In this document: positions 1 through 8,772 of the stretch, in pieces
Layout: each line of letters starts with the position of its first letter
Position numbering within the stretch: position 1 is the first letter of the stretch
Assembly: GCF_002283365.1 (NCBI RefSeq)
Contig: NZ_MQWD01000001.1
Span: 3,545,951 to 3,609,950 of the forward strand
DNA length: 64,000 nucleotides
Source of the DNA: Rubrivirga marina
Lineage (GTDB): Bacteria > Bacteroidota > Rhodothermia > Rhodothermales > Rubricoccaceae
Reading direction: 5' to 3'
The notes under the pieces: model-generated
What the model saw: the letters and a program-made list of their open reading frames with translations, nothing else
What the model was told of the DNA's origin: nothing
Database searches by the model: none
Program-made: the position numbers and the translations under genes

Positions 1-1
1 G

Positions 2-1450
2 TCCGACGCCGCGCCGTGGGACGCGCGGCGCGCACGGCACCTCCTCCGGCGCACCGGCGTCGCCGCGATGCCCGTGAGCGTCGAGTGGGCGCTGTCGGGC
101 TCCCCCACTGAGACCGTCGACGCCATCCTCGACGGGGCCCTCGCGCTCGGCCCGACGCCCAGGCCCCTGTGGTACAACCGCGTTCCGCCGCACTGGTCGG
201 AACCCAGCCCCATCCAGGACGCCTTCTGGGACGAGAACTGGCAGTGGCACGACGTGTGGCGCGATGACGTCCTGCGCGACCTCATGGGCGTCGATGACCC
301 GGAGCCGGGGGCCGAGGCCGCGCGGGCGTTCCGCCACCGGCTCACGGTCATGTGGCACAACCACTTCGTCACCCACTTCGAGAGCTACAATCTCGCGCCG
401 TGGCTCGCCCGCTACTGGCGCACGCTTGAGCGCCACGCCCTCGGTGACATCCGGGCGTTCGTCCACGAAGTTGGACTGAGCCCGGCCATGCTCGTCTACC
501 TCAACGGGGCCGACAACCGCGCCGAGGCGCCCAACGAGAACTACGCACGGGAGCTCCTGGAGCTGTTCACGACGGGAATCACGGGCCCCGACGGCGCGCC
601 GAACTACACGCAGGCTGACATCACCGAGATCTCCCGCGCGCTCACCGGCTACGGCGTCGACTTCTACGGCCAGACGCCTACGCCACTCGAAGCCGTCTTC
701 GTCCCGGACTGGCACGACGACGGCGAGAAGACGATCCTCGGCCAGACCGGGCCGTGGGGCTACGACGACGTGGTCCGCATCGTGTTCGAGGAGCGGGCGC
801 CGCAGATCGCCCACCGCGTCGCCGCGCTCCTGTACCGCGAGTTCGTCTACGACGTGCCGCACCCCGAGGTCGTGAGCGCCCTCGCCGGGACGATCCTGGC
901 CGACGACTTCGTGGTCGAGGGGGCCGTCCGCCAGCTGCTCCGGAGCGCCCACTTCTTCGACGCCGCCACGCTCGGCGCACGCGTCCGGAGCCCCCTCGAG
1001 CACAACGTGGGCGCCTACCGCGAGGTCGGCGCGCGGCCGTCGCCGGACGACGACTTCCTCGGGGCGGTGTGGTGGATGATGCACCTCGAAGGCCAGTCCC
1101 TCTTCAAGCCGCCGACGGTCGCGGGCTGGCCCGGCGGGCGCGACTGGCTCGACACGGGCCGCCTCGCCACGCGCTGGGAGTACACGTCGTGGGTCCAATG
1201 GTGGAACGTCGACTACCGCGCCCTCGCCCTCACCATGCCTGAGCCCTGGAACGCCGCCGCGCTCGCGGCGGACCTTGCCGACGCGCTCCTCGGCGTCCCG
1301 CTCCCCCAGGACGAGAAAGCGGCGCTCACCGAACTGCTCCTCAACGGGCTGCCGCCCTACGAGTGGAGCCCGATCACGCCGGGCGCCGAGAGCCGGATCC
1401 GCGGGCTCGTCGCCCACCTCTTCCGTCTTCCTGAGTTCCAGCTGAGCTAG
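2..1450 (+). CDS. DUF1800 family protein, 5' end cut by window edge
   Basis: The frame is open from the first complete codon of the window. The residues before the first ATG (position 68) already read W-D-A-R-R-A-R-H-L-L-R-R-T-G, the typical start of DUF1800 proteins, so that ATG is internal and the true start lies outside the window. Family hallmarks are visible: MWHNHFVTHFE, the NENYARELLELFTTG block and KPPTVAGWPGG near the C-terminus. DUF1800 proteins have no established reaction; they are usually exported and encoded directly before a DUF1501 protein, as here. Only two bases separate its stop from the DUF1501 start, so the two are probably cotranscribed and translationally coupled. Confidence 0.9.
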   Translation, partial: SDAAPWDARRARHLLRRTGVAAMPVSVEWALSGSPTETVDAILDGALALGPTPRPLWYNRVPPHWSEPSPIQDAFWDENWQWHDVWRDDVLRDLMGVDDPEPGAEAARAFRHRLTVMWHNHFVTHFESYNLAPWLARYWRTLERHALGDIRAFVHEVGLSPAMLVYLNGADNRAEAPNENYARELLELFTTGITGPDGAPNYTQADITEISRALTGYGVDFYGQTPTPLEAVFVPDWHDDGEKTILGQTGPWGYDDVVRIVFEERAPQIAHRVAALLYREFVYDVPHPEVVSALAGTILADDFVVEGAVRQLLRSAHFFDAATLGARVRSPLEHNVGAYREVGARPSPDDDFLGAVWWMMHLEGQSLFKPPTVAGWPGGRDWLDTGRLATRWEYTSWVQWWNVDYRALALTMPEPWNAAALAADLADALLGVPLPQDEKAALTELLLNGLPPYEWSPITPGAESRIRGLVAHLFRLPEFQLS

Positions 1451-1452
1451 CG

Positions 1453-3063
1453 ATGTGCCACCACCCGACCGGCCGCGCCATCGCGCTCCAGCACGGCGCC
1501 GCGCACGACCACGACCACGCCGCCTGGACCCGGCGCGACTTCCTCGTCCGCTCCGGGCTCGCGGCGGTCGGCAGCGCCGTCGCCGTCGGGGGTGCCCCGG
1601 CCCGTGCCCTCGCGCCGACGTCACTGGTGTCCGCGCTCGGACGCGTCGAGACCGACCGGGTGCTCGTCCTGATCCAGCTCCAGGGCGGCAACGACGGGCT
1701 CAACACCATCGTGCCGTACCGGAACGACCTCTACGGTGCCGCCCGCCCGACGCTCCGGCTCCGCGCCGCCGACGTGCTCGACCTCGACGGCGACCACGGG
1801 CTCCACGCGTCGCTCGCCCCGCTCCGCCGGTTCTGGGACGAGGGCCACCTCGGCATCGTCCGGAGCGTGGGCTACCCCGACCAGGACCTCTCGCACTTCC
1901 GAGGGACCGACGTCTGGCTCTCCGGCTCCCCCGCCGACGAGGTCTGGCAGACGGGCTGGGCCGGCCGGACGCTCGCGCCCTCGTTCCCCGACTTCGCCAC
2001 GGACCCGCCCGAGGCGCCCCCGGCCGTCCAGATCGGGGCGTCGGCGCCGCTGCTGTTCGAGGACGACGGCCTCGGCTACGGGATGGCCATCCGCGACATC
2101 GAGGCCTTCCTCCGGCTGGCGGACGGCGGCGAGGCGTACCCGACCGGCGGCCTTCCCGACACCCCGGCCGGTGCCGAGCTCGCCTTCGCCCGCCGGATCG
2201 CCAACGACGCGTTCCGCTACCGCGACGCGCTCTACGCCGCCACGCAGGCCGCCGCCAATCAGACCGACTACCCGGACACGACGTTCGCGGCCGAGCTGGC
2301 TGCCGTCGCCCAGCTGGTCAAGGGCCGGCTCGGCGCGCGGATGTACCTCGTCTCGCTCGGCGGCTTCGACACGCACGCGGCCCAGTCCGGCGAGCATGCC
2401 GCGCTCCTCCGCACGCTCGCCGAGGCGCTCGACGCCTTCTTCCGTGACCTCGCCCTCTCCGGCGACGACCAGCGGACGCTCGCCGTCACGTTCTCCGAGT
2501 TCGGCCGGCGCGTCGAGGAGAACGGATCGGCCGGCACCGACCACGGCACCTCGGCCCCGCTGTTCCTCGCCGGTCCGGCTGTCGAGGGCGGATTCTACGG
2601 CGCCGCCCCTGACCTCGCCGACCTCGACGCGTCGGGCAACCTCCGCCACGACGTCGACTTCCGGCAGGTCTACGCGACCGTCATGCGGCGCTGGCTCGGC
2701 CTCGACGACGCGACGGCGACGGGCGTGCTCGGCGGCGCCTTCGACCCGCTCCCGCTCATTCAGGCCGGCGTAGGCACGGCGATCCCGGCCGGCGCGCCCG
2801 ACGCGCTCCGGCTCCACCCCCCGGCTCCGAACCCGACCCGCACCCACACGACGCTCCGGTTCGCTCTCGGGGCCCCCGCTCACGTCCGGCTCGCGGTCTA
2901 CGACGTCCGCGGCCGGCGCGTGGCCGTCCTCGCCGACGGCGTCCGCGCGGCGGGCGAGCACGCGGTCCCGTTCGACGCGAGCGGACTCGCCGCGGGCACG
3001 TACGTCGTCCGTCTCGACGCGGGCCGCCAGTCGCAGACGGCGCGCCTGACGGTCACGCGGTAG
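1453..3063 (+). CDS. DUF1501 family protein with Tat-like signal and T9SS-type C-terminal tail
   Basis: Residues 27-33 (RRDFLVR) followed by a hydrophobic stretch form a twin-arginine-like signal after an unusually His-rich N-terminus (HDHDH, residues 19-23). The body matches DUF1501 (sulfatase-like fold): LIQLQGGNDGLNTIVPY near residue 75, then SLGGFDTHAAQ, FSEFGRRVEENGSAGTDHG and a C-terminal RQVYATVMRRWLGL. Residues 452-536 are a separate sorting domain: PPAPNP, VYDVRGRRVA, and LAAGTYVVRL at the end, as in type IX secretion cargo of Bacteroidota. The expected route is Tat export, then outer-membrane secretion with the DUF1800 partner. The reaction is unknown. It ends four bases from the convergent mscL gene, with no terminator between. 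Confidence 0.9.
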   Translation: MCHHPTGRAIALQHGAAHDHDHAAWTRRDFLVRSGLAAVGSAVAVGGAPARALAPTSLVSALGRVETDRVLVLIQLQGGNDGLNTIVPYRNDLYGAARPTLRLRAADVLDLDGDHGLHASLAPLRRFWDEGHLGIVRSVGYPDQDLSHFRGTDVWLSGSPADEVWQTGWAGRTLAPSFPDFATDPPEAPPAVQIGASAPLLFEDDGLGYGMAIRDIEAFLRLADGGEAYPTGGLPDTPAGAELAFARRIANDAFRYRDALYAATQAAANQTDYPDTTFAAELAAVAQLVKGRLGARMYLVSLGGFDTHAAQSGEHAALLRTLAEALDAFFRDLALSGDDQRTLAVTFSEFGRRVEENGSAGTDHGTSAPLFLAGPAVEGGFYGAAPDLADLDASGNLRHDVDFRQVYATVMRRWLGLDDATATGVLGGAFDPLPLIQAGVGTAIPAGAPDALRLHPPAPNPTRTHTTLRFALGAPAHVRLAVYDVRGRRVAVLADGVRAAGEHAVPFDASGLAAGTYVVRLDAGRQSQTARLTVTR

Positions 3064-3067
3064 CGAC

Positions 3068-3514
3068 TTACAGCGGCCGGGACTTCAGCAGGTCGCGGAT
3101 CTCCGTCAGCAGCTCCTGGTCGGCCGTGAGCGCGGGCTCTGGCGCCGGCTCGTCCGCGACTTCGCCCTCGACCGTCCGCCGGAGGTTGTTCACCCACTTG
3201 ACGAACAGGAACACGGCGAACGCCACGATCAGGAACGAGATGATCGTGTTGACGAACACGCCCCACTGCAGAACCACCGCTCCCGCCTCGGTCGCCGCCT
3301 CGAGCGTGTCGTAGGGCCCGGCCGGCGTGCCCTCGCGGAGCACGCTGAAGATGTTGGTGAAGTCGACCCCGCCCACGAGGAGGCCGATCGCGGGCATCAG
3401 GATGCCGTCGACGAACGCGGTCACGATCGTGCCGAACGCCGCGCCGATGATGATGCCGACGGCCATGTCGACCACGTTGCCCTTGACGGCGAACTCCTTG
3501 AACTCCTTCCACAT
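3068..3514 (-). CDS. mscL: Large-conductance mechanosensitive channel
   Basis: MscL forms a homopentameric inner-membrane pore that opens under membrane tension to release solutes on osmotic downshock. The protein begins [20 protein letters not shown], the conserved N-terminal amphipathic helix and first half of TM1. TM1 continues [20 protein letters not shown] and TM2 is [20 protein letters not shown]. The C-terminal acidic segment ends in an LLTEIRDLL helix as in the family. I chose the ATG at 3514 because it fits MscL homologues exactly; an upstream in-frame ATG at 3589 would add 25 unrelated residues. The length of 148 aa compares with about 136 in E. coli. It is a single gene, convergent with the DUF1501 gene and downstream of pnp beyond a hairpin. 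Confidence 0.95.
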   Translation of the reverse strand: MWKEFKEFAVKGNVVDMAVGIIIGAAFGTIVTAFVDGILMPAIGLLVGGVDFTNIFSVLREGTPAGPYDTLEAATEAGAVVLQWGVFVNTIISFLIVAFAVFLFVKWVNNLRRTVEGEVADEPAPEPALTADQELLTEIRDLLKSRPL

Positions 3515-3613
3515 GTGACGGGGGGCTGGGTGGGATGCTGAAAGGTCGGGCGAGGGCATTCCCCGAGCAAACGGGCTCGTCGGCCTCATCCCCCGAGGGC
3601 CCCGGACAAAACA

Positions 3614-3650
3614 GACCGCCCGCCTCGGCGCGGTGCCGAGGCGGGCGGTC
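3614..3650 (-). terminator. Palindrome hairpin downstream of pnp
   Basis: Arms of 16 bases (GACCGCCCGCCTCGGC and its exact complement) flank a 5-base loop, 45 bases after the pnp stop. On the minus strand the stem is followed by TGTTTTGTCC, so it could act as an intrinsic terminator. It is one copy of the dispersed CCGCCTCGG palindrome seen throughout the window. Confidence 0.6.
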
Positions 3651-3694
3651 TCGTCTAGCGACTGGCGGCGGTCGCCGCCAGCGGGGAGCGGGCG

Positions 3695-6016
3695 CTAGTT
3701 GCGCCGGCCACGGCCGCGGCCGCGACCACCGCCGCCGCCATTGCCACCGCCGTTGCTGCTCCGGTTGGAGGACCGCTTGCGCATCTCCTCCTTCTCCTCC
3801 TCGGTGGGCTCCGGGAGGAACGGCTTGCGGCTCACGCGGAGCTTTCCGCCGTCGCGGATCTCGATGAGCTGGACCTCCAGCTTGTCGCCGACCTGCATCT
3901 CGTCGGCCGGGTCGTCGACGTAGCCGTGCGAGATCTCGGAGACGTGGAGCATGGCCTCCTTGCCCGGCATGATCTCGAGGATCGCGCCGAAGGGCAGCAG
4001 GTTCTTGACCGTGCCGGTGTAGTTCTCCCCGACCTCCGGCTGCGTCACGATGCCCCGGATGATGTCGACGGCCGCGTAGGCCGAGTCCATGTTCGGGGCG
4101 GCGACCGTCACGTAGCCCTTCCCGTCGCGCTCGTCGATGTCGATCGAGGCGCCGGTGTCGGCCTGGATCCCCTTGATGATCTTGCCGCCGGGCCCGATGA
4201 TGGCGCCGATGAAGTCCTGGTCGATGACGACCTGGATGAGGCGCGGGGCGTTCGGCGAGATGTCCTCGCGGGGCTCGGAGATCGTCTCGGCCATCCGGTC
4301 GAGGATGTGCTCGCGGCCCTGCTTGGCCTGCTCGAGCGCCTCGCGCATCGTCGACATCTGGAGGCCGTCGATCTTGATGTCCATCTGGCAGGCGGTGATG
4401 CCGTCCCGCGTGCCGCAGAGCTTGAAGTCCATGTCGCCGAGGTGGTCCTCGGTCCCCAGGATGTCGCTCAGGACCGCGATCCGGTCGCCGTCGGCGATGA
4501 GGCCCATCGCGATGCCCGCGACCGGCTTCTCGACCGGGACGCCGGCCGCCATGAGGGCCATCGAGCCGCCGCAGACCGTCGCCATCGACGACGACCCGTT
4601 CGACTCGAGGACGTCGGAGATGATGCGGACGGTGTAGGGGAACTCCTGCTCGCCCGGCATCATCTTGGCCAGCGCGCGTTCGGCCAGCATGCCGTGGCCG
4701 ATCTCCCGCCGCGAGGGGCCGCGGAGGAACCGCGTCTCGCCGACCGAGAACGGCGGGAAGTTGTAGTGGAGGTAGAACCGCTTGTCGACCTGGTCGAAGA
4801 GCTGGTCGACCGCCTGGACGTCGCGGCCGGTGCCGAGCGTGACCATGACGAGCGCCTGCGTCTCGCCCCGCGTGAACACGGCCGAGCCGTGGACCTTCGG
4901 GAGGTAGTCGACCTCGGTCCAGATGTCGCGGACGTCCTCCTTGCCGCGGCCGTCGAGACGGCGGCCCTCCTCGAGGATCATCTCGCGCATGACCTTGCTC
5001 TCGGCGGCCTTGAACGCCTCCTTGACGTCGGAGATGGTGTAGCCGTCGTCGGTCGTCTCGCGGAGCGCGCGCGGGGCGAACTCGCCGCCGCCGGCCTCCG
5101 TGTCCTCGACGTCCTCGCCGCCGCCCGACTCGACGTCGTAGCCGAACATCTCGTCGATGAGCTTGTCGCGGACGTCGGCGACGCCGCCGTAGAACGTGGC
5201 CTTGTCGTACTCCTCGGCGCGGAGGATCGTGTCGACGTCGCCCTTGATCTTCTCGTAGACCTGGGCGACGAGGTCGTCGGCCGGGGCCACCGTCTTGTAC
5301 TCGAGCGGCTCGGGCGCCCCGTGGGCGTCGTTCCGCTTGCCGACGAACTCGTTGATCCCGGCGACGATCGTCTTGATGGCGTCGAACCCGAACTCGAGCG
5401 CGGCGACCATGTCGTCCTCCGAGACCTCGTCCATCTCGCCCTCGACCATCGCGATCGCGTCGGCCTTGCCGGCGACGATCAGGTCGAAGTCGGACTCGGC
5501 GCGCTCGGCGACGGTCGGGAACAGGACGAACTCGCCGTTCACGCGGCCGACGCGGACGTGCGCGGTGGGGCCGTCGAAGGGCGAGCCGGAGAGGCTGAGC
5601 GCGGCCGACGAGCCGATGCCCGCGACGACGTCGCCGTCGACCTCCTCGTCGGCGGAGAGGACGTAGTTGAGGACCTGGACCTCGTTCCGGAACCCGTCCG
5701 GGAAGAGCGGGCGGATGGTCCGGTCGATGAGGCGGGACGTCAGCGTCTCCTTGTCGGTCGGCCGGCCCTCGCGCTTGAAGAAGCCGCCGGGGAAGGCGCC
5801 CTTGGCGGAGAACCGCTCGCGGTAGTCGACGGTCAGCGGGAAGAAGTGCTGGCCGTCCTTGGCCTTCTTGTCGGTGACGGCCGTCGAGAGCGTGACGGTC
5901 TCGCCGAGCGTCGTGACGACGGCGCCGTCGGCCTGCTTGGCCAGCTTGCCGGTCTCGAGCGTCAGGGTCTTGCCGCCGACCTCGATGGTCTGGGTGATGG
6001 CTTGGGGTGCTGCCAT
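3695..6016 (-). CDS. pnp: Polyribonucleotide nucleotidyltransferase (PNPase)
   Basis: PNPase is a homotrimeric 3'-5' phosphorolytic exoribonuclease of the cytoplasm and degradosome. Two RNase PH-like domains are visible (residues about 10-230 and 340-570, including FPPFSVGE, RREIGHGMLAERAL and SNGSSSMATVCGGSMALMAAG). A KH domain follows with IGPGGKIIKGIQ near residue 610, then an S1 domain (YTGTVKNLLPFGAILEI to LHVSEISHG, about 660-730). The tail is a low-complexity Ser/Gly/Arg stretch ending RGRGRGRRN, possibly an RNA- or partner-binding extension. A Gly/Glu-rich insertion lies near residues 300-320. Length 773 aa against about 710 in E. coli. It is downstream of rpsO, as in many bacteria, but a terminator and a structured leader separate the two. 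Confidence 0.97.
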   Translation of the reverse strand: MAAPQAITQTIEVGGKTLTLETGKLAKQADGAVVTTLGETVTLSTAVTDKKAKDGQHFFPLTVDYRERFSAKGAFPGGFFKREGRPTDKETLTSRLIDRTIRPLFPDGFRNEVQVLNYVLSADEEVDGDVVAGIGSSAALSLSGSPFDGPTAHVRVGRVNGEFVLFPTVAERAESDFDLIVAGKADAIAMVEGEMDEVSEDDMVAALEFGFDAIKTIVAGINEFVGKRNDAHGAPEPLEYKTVAPADDLVAQVYEKIKGDVDTILRAEEYDKATFYGGVADVRDKLIDEMFGYDVESGGGEDVEDTEAGGGEFAPRALRETTDDGYTISDVKEAFKAAESKVMREMILEEGRRLDGRGKEDVRDIWTEVDYLPKVHGSAVFTRGETQALVMVTLGTGRDVQAVDQLFDQVDKRFYLHYNFPPFSVGETRFLRGPSRREIGHGMLAERALAKMMPGEQEFPYTVRIISDVLESNGSSSMATVCGGSMALMAAGVPVEKPVAGIAMGLIADGDRIAVLSDILGTEDHLGDMDFKLCGTRDGITACQMDIKIDGLQMSTMREALEQAKQGREHILDRMAETISEPREDISPNAPRLIQVVIDQDFIGAIIGPGGKIIKGIQADTGASIDIDERDGKGYVTVAAPNMDSAYAAVDIIRGIVTQPEVGENYTGTVKNLLPFGAILEIMPGKEAMLHVSEISHGYVDDPADEMQVGDKLEVQLIEIRDGGKLRVSRKPFLPEPTEEEKEEMRKRSSNRSSNGGGNGGGGGRGRGRGRRN

Positions 6017-6092
6017 GAGAGGGGGGTGGGTTGTGCGGGCCGGTCTCGTTCGGGCCCTAGTGATGCGATGCGCTCCGGCCCCGGGTCCGGGA

Positions 6093-6159
6093 ATCCGTTC
6101 TCGGGGGCGCCGGGCCGGCGGCTCATCAAGAGCCTTGGCGGGCGCCGCGGAGAACCGAT
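6093..6159 (-). promoter_or_regulatory. Structured pnp leader, possible RNase III/PNPase autoregulatory stem
   Basis: A left arm at 6093-6111 and right arm at 6141-6159 are complementary at 16 of 19 positions. They enclose a second small hairpin (GGCTC at 6120-6124, GAGCC at 6130-6134, loop ATCAA). The element lies 77-143 bases upstream of the pnp start codon. In E. coli, pnp is autoregulated through an RNase III cut in a long leader stem; the position and shape here are comparable, but function is inferred. Confidence 0.4.
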
Positions 6160-6230
6160 TGCCGGGGCGGGCCGTCGCGCGCGAAGCCTCCGCCCGGGTC
6201 CGCCCGCGGCGCTGCCGAGGCGGGGGCGAA

Positions 6231-6264
6231 GAAAAACGGCGGCGCCCCGCGTTGGGACGCCGCC
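6231..6264 (-). terminator. Intrinsic terminator after rpsO
   Basis: On the minus strand, GGCGGCG-T-CCC, a short loop and GGG-G-CGCCGCC are followed directly by GTTTTTC. The structure begins eight bases after the rpsO stop. It should end or attenuate the rimP-rpsO transcript before pnp, similar to the attenuator between rpsO and pnp in E. coli. Confidence 0.75.
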
Positions 6265-6271
6265 GAGACGG

Positions 6272-6538
6272 TTAGCGCCGGAGGCCGAGTTCCGCGACGA
6301 TGGCGCGGTAGCGCTCGATGTCTGTGTCGCGGAGGTAGGCGAGCAGCCGGCGCCGCTTGCCGACCATCTTGAGCAGGCCCAGCCGGGACGCGTGGTCCTT
6401 CGTGTGGCTCTTGAGGTGCTCCGTCAGGTCGTTGATGCGGGCGGTGAAGATGGCGATCTGGACCTCCGGCTTGCCGGTGTCCTGGGCGCCGGCACCGTGG
6501 GTCTCCACGATGCTCTGCTTCTGGTCTTTCGTGATCAT
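6272..6538 (-). CDS. rpsO: 30S ribosomal protein S15
   Basis: S15 is a primary binder of 16S rRNA in the 30S platform and forms an intersubunit bridge. The 88-residue length is typical and the sequence shows the family pattern: [11 protein letters not shown], a helix with [25 protein letters not shown], then [22 protein letters not shown] and a final [12 protein letters not shown]. It lies between ribF and pnp. A TAGTTTG promoter-like element about 85 bases upstream and the terminator just downstream suggest it can also be transcribed alone. Confidence 0.97.
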   Translation of the reverse strand: MITKDQKQSIVETHGAGAQDTGKPEVQIAIFTARINDLTEHLKSHTKDHASRLGLLKMVGKRRRLLAYLRDTDIERYRAIVAELGLRR

Positions 6539-6621
6539 GTCGATCCTCTGCCGATCTGCGATGCGGGAGAAGACCGTCGCCCCGGTCGATCGGGAGTGGG
6601 GCGGACAGTCGTGTGAGCGCT

Positions 6622-6628
6622 CAAACTA
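6622..6628 (-). promoter_or_regulatory. Candidate promoter -7 element for rpsO
   Basis: TAGTTTG on the minus strand resembles the Bacteroidota TAnnTTTG element. It lies between the ribF stop and the rpsO start (about 85 bases upstream). No clear -33 TTTG is visible at the usual spacing. Confidence 0.35.
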
Positions 6629-6663
6629 GGGGGCTCAGGGGGGATTCGGCCTCTGCGGGAGCT

Positions 6664-7623
6664 TCACGAGGCCGGCCCATCCAGGCCCGATCCCGCCCCG
6701 CCGAGCACGTCTCGCGCGGCCTCGGCGTCCCGCCCGAGTTGGGCCGCCAGCGCGTCGATCCCGTCGAACCGCTGCTCGTCCCGGAGCCGGGCGAGCACGT
6801 CGACCGCGAGGCGCTGGCCGTAGAGGTCCAGGTCGGTGTCGAACAGGTGGACCTCGATCGTCCGCGCGCCGTCCGTTTCGAAGGTCGGGCGCCGTCCGAC
6901 GTTCATCATCCCGCCCGCCTCGGTGCCGTCGGCGAGGGTGGCGCGGACGGCGTAGACGCCGAGGGCCGGGACGAGCTTGCGCGGCTCGGCCGGCTGGACG
7001 TTCGCCGTGGGGTACCCGATCTGGCGCCCCCGCTGGTCTCCACGGACGACGGCCCCGACGACCCGGTACGGCCGGCCCAGCAGGTGCGACGCCCGCTCGG
7101 CGTCTCCGACCTCCGCTAGCAGGCGCCGGATCTCGGTCGAGGAGACGGTCACGTCGTCCTCGATCTGCTCCGGGATCACGTCGACGGTGAAGCCGAGGTC
7201 GTCCGCCAGCCGCTCCAGCAGCGCCCGGTCGCCCCGCGCCTTCCGCCCGAACCGGTGGTCGTAGCCGATCACGATCTCTCGCATCCCGACCCCGTTCACC
7301 AGCACGTCGGCGACGTAGTCCTCGGGCTCGAGGAGCGAGAGGTCGCGCGAGAACGGGACCACCACGAACCGCTCCACGCCGAGCGCCTCGAGGGCGTCGG
7401 CCCGCTCGTCGAGCGTCGTCAGGAGCGGGATGTGGTGGCCGGTCAGAACCTCGCGGGGGTGCGGGTCGAACGTGACGACCGTAGGCACGCCGCCGACCTC
7501 GCGGGCGCGCTGGACGAGGTAGCGGACGATGGCCTGGTGCCCGAGGTGGACCCCGTCGAACGTGCCGGTCGTGACGACCGAGCCGGGGTTCGGCGTGAGC
7601 GCGTCGCCGTGCTCGCGCGTCAT
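6664..7623 (-). CDS. ribF: Bifunctional riboflavin kinase/FAD synthetase
   Basis: RibF phosphorylates riboflavin to FMN and adenylates FMN to FAD in the cytosol. The N-terminal FAD synthetase domain shows TTGTFDGVHLGHQAIVRYL (nucleotidyltransferase HxGH motif) and VVTFDPHPREVL, then GYDHRFGRKARGDRALLERL. The C-terminal riboflavin kinase domain shows GRPYRVVGAVVRGDQRGRQIGYPTAN, then GVYAVRATL and MNVGRRPTF. The ATG at 7623 overlaps the truB stop as ATGA; upstream in-frame codons give only unrelated Arg/Pro-rich sequence. Length 319 aa is typical. No FMN riboswitch is expected or seen, because the gene lies inside the rimP-rpsO operon. Confidence 0.95.
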   Translation of the reverse strand: MTREHGDALTPNPGSVVTTGTFDGVHLGHQAIVRYLVQRAREVGGVPTVVTFDPHPREVLTGHHIPLLTTLDERADALEALGVERFVVVPFSRDLSLLEPEDYVADVLVNGVGMREIVIGYDHRFGRKARGDRALLERLADDLGFTVDVIPEQIEDDVTVSSTEIRRLLAEVGDAERASHLLGRPYRVVGAVVRGDQRGRQIGYPTANVQPAEPRKLVPALGVYAVRATLADGTEAGGMMNVGRRPTFETDGARTIEVHLFDTDLDLYGQRLAVDVLARLRDEQRFDGIDALAAQLGRDAEAARDVLGGAGSGLDGPAS

Positions 7624-8348
7624 GCGTCGCGGAGAGCTTCCGGGCCGCGCGCCGCTTCGACGAGGGCGTCGAGGCCGAACGCCTCGCGCGCCTCGAACGG
7701 CCCGATCGCCTCGCGCCGGAGCGCCACGAGGTGCCCGCCGACGCCGAGCGCCTGCCCGAGGTCGTGCGCCAGCGAGCGGACGTACGTCCCCTTCGAGCAC
7801 TCGACGCGGACGTCGAGGTCGTCGCCCCGGCGATCGAGCACGTCGAACGCGTAGACCGTCGTCGGGCGCGGCTCGATCTCGACCTCCTCGCCACGACGGG
7901 CCTTTTTGTAGAGCCGCTCGCCGCCCTTCTTGATGGCCGAGTAGATCGGTGGGCGCTGGAGGATGTCGCCCCGGAAGTCGCCGAGCGCCGTCTCGATCTG
8001 GCCGTCCGTGACGCGCGACGCGTCGGTCTCAGTCTCCACCTCGGAGTCCGCGTCGTACGTCGCCGTCGTCTGCCCGAGGCGGACGGTCGCGGTGTAGGCC
8101 TTGGGCAGGCCCATGAACCGGTCCTGCTGGCGCGTCGCCTCGCGCCCGACGAGGACGATGAGGAGGCCGGTCGCCATCGGGTCGAGCGTGCCCGCGTGGC
8201 CCACTTTCTTGACGCCGAGCGCCCAGCGGACCTTCTTGACGACGCCGAACGACGTCAGCCCCTGCGGCTTGTCGACGAGGATCGCGGCCGGCTCGACGGG
8301 GTCGCCGAGGCCGGCCGCCTCGGTCACGATGCGGAGGTCGTCCGCCAC
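7620..8348 (-). CDS. truB: tRNA pseudouridine-55 synthase
   Basis: TruB makes pseudouridine at position 55 in the T-loop of most tRNAs. The catalytic motif is present in VGHAGTLDPMATGLLIVLVG with the nucleophilic Asp, preceded by DKPQGLTSFGVVKKVRWAL. Later blocks are YSAIKKGGERLYKKARRGEEVE and ECSKGTYVRSLAHDLGQALG. It starts with GTG at 8348, two bases after the rbfA stop, and ends overlapping the ribF start. At 242 aa it lacks the longer C-terminal PUA-like extension of E. coli TruB (314 aa), as many shorter bacterial forms do. Confidence 0.95.
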   Translation of the reverse strand: MADDLRIVTEAAGLGDPVEPAAILVDKPQGLTSFGVVKKVRWALGVKKVGHAGTLDPMATGLLIVLVGREATRQQDRFMGLPKAYTATVRLGQTTATYDADSEVETETDASRVTDGQIETALGDFRGDILQRPPIYSAIKKGGERLYKKARRGEEVEIEPRPTTVYAFDVLDRRGDDLDVRVECSKGTYVRSLAHDLGQALGVGGHLVALRREAIGPFEAREAFGLDALVEAARGPEALRDA

Positions 8349-8350
8349 GC

Positions 8351-8764
8351 CTAGTACTCGCCGCGGGACGGCGCCTCGTCGTCGGCCCCGGCGGCCTCCG
8401 AGCCGGACTCGTCGCGGTCGGCGGCGATCTGGGCGAACAGCTCGTCCATACGCGCGCGGCGCTGCGGGCCGTCGTCGAGGAAGAATCGGAGCTCGGGCAT
8501 CCGCTTGAGCTGGTGGCGGATCCGGGCCGAGAGCGCGTGGCGGATCTCGGACGACTGGGCGTCGAGCCGGGCGATGGCCGCCTTCCGCTGGCGGTCGTCG
8601 GCGCCGAGGACCGAGACGTCGACGTAGGCCGTCCCCAGGTCGTCCGTCATGCGGACGCCGGTCACGGTCACGAGCGACTGGCTGGTCTCGCCGAAGTCCT
8701 GCTGGAGGAGGTCGGCCACCTCGCGCTGGATCATGCGGCCGACGCGGTCGGTGCGAATGGACAT
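8351..8764 (-). CDS. rbfA: Ribosome-binding factor A
   Basis: RbfA is a KH-fold protein that binds the maturing 30S subunit and helps late 16S rRNA processing. It opens with [20 protein letters not shown], typical of the family, and contains [20 protein letters not shown] and [18 protein letters not shown], the family's C-terminal signature. A short acidic tail ([15 protein letters not shown]) extends beyond the domain. Length 137 aa. It follows infB after an 80-base gap holding an inverted repeat and is two bases from truB. Confidence 0.95.
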   Translation of the reverse strand: MSIRTDRVGRMIQREVADLLQQDFGETSQSLVTVTGVRMTDDLGTAYVDVSVLGADDRQRKAAIARLDAQSSEIRHALSARIRHQLKRMPELRFFLDDGPQRRARMDELFAQIAADRDESGSEAAGADDEAPSRGEY

Positions 8765-8772
8765 GGGAAAGG

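Noticed and set aside
3926-6616. Long open frame antisense to pnp and rpsO
   Set aside because: Same GC-driven shadow effect; no recognisable domain, and pnp and rpsO are clear.
6664-7623. FMN riboswitch for ribF
   Set aside because: ribF overlaps truB inside an operon, leaving no leader for a riboswitch.
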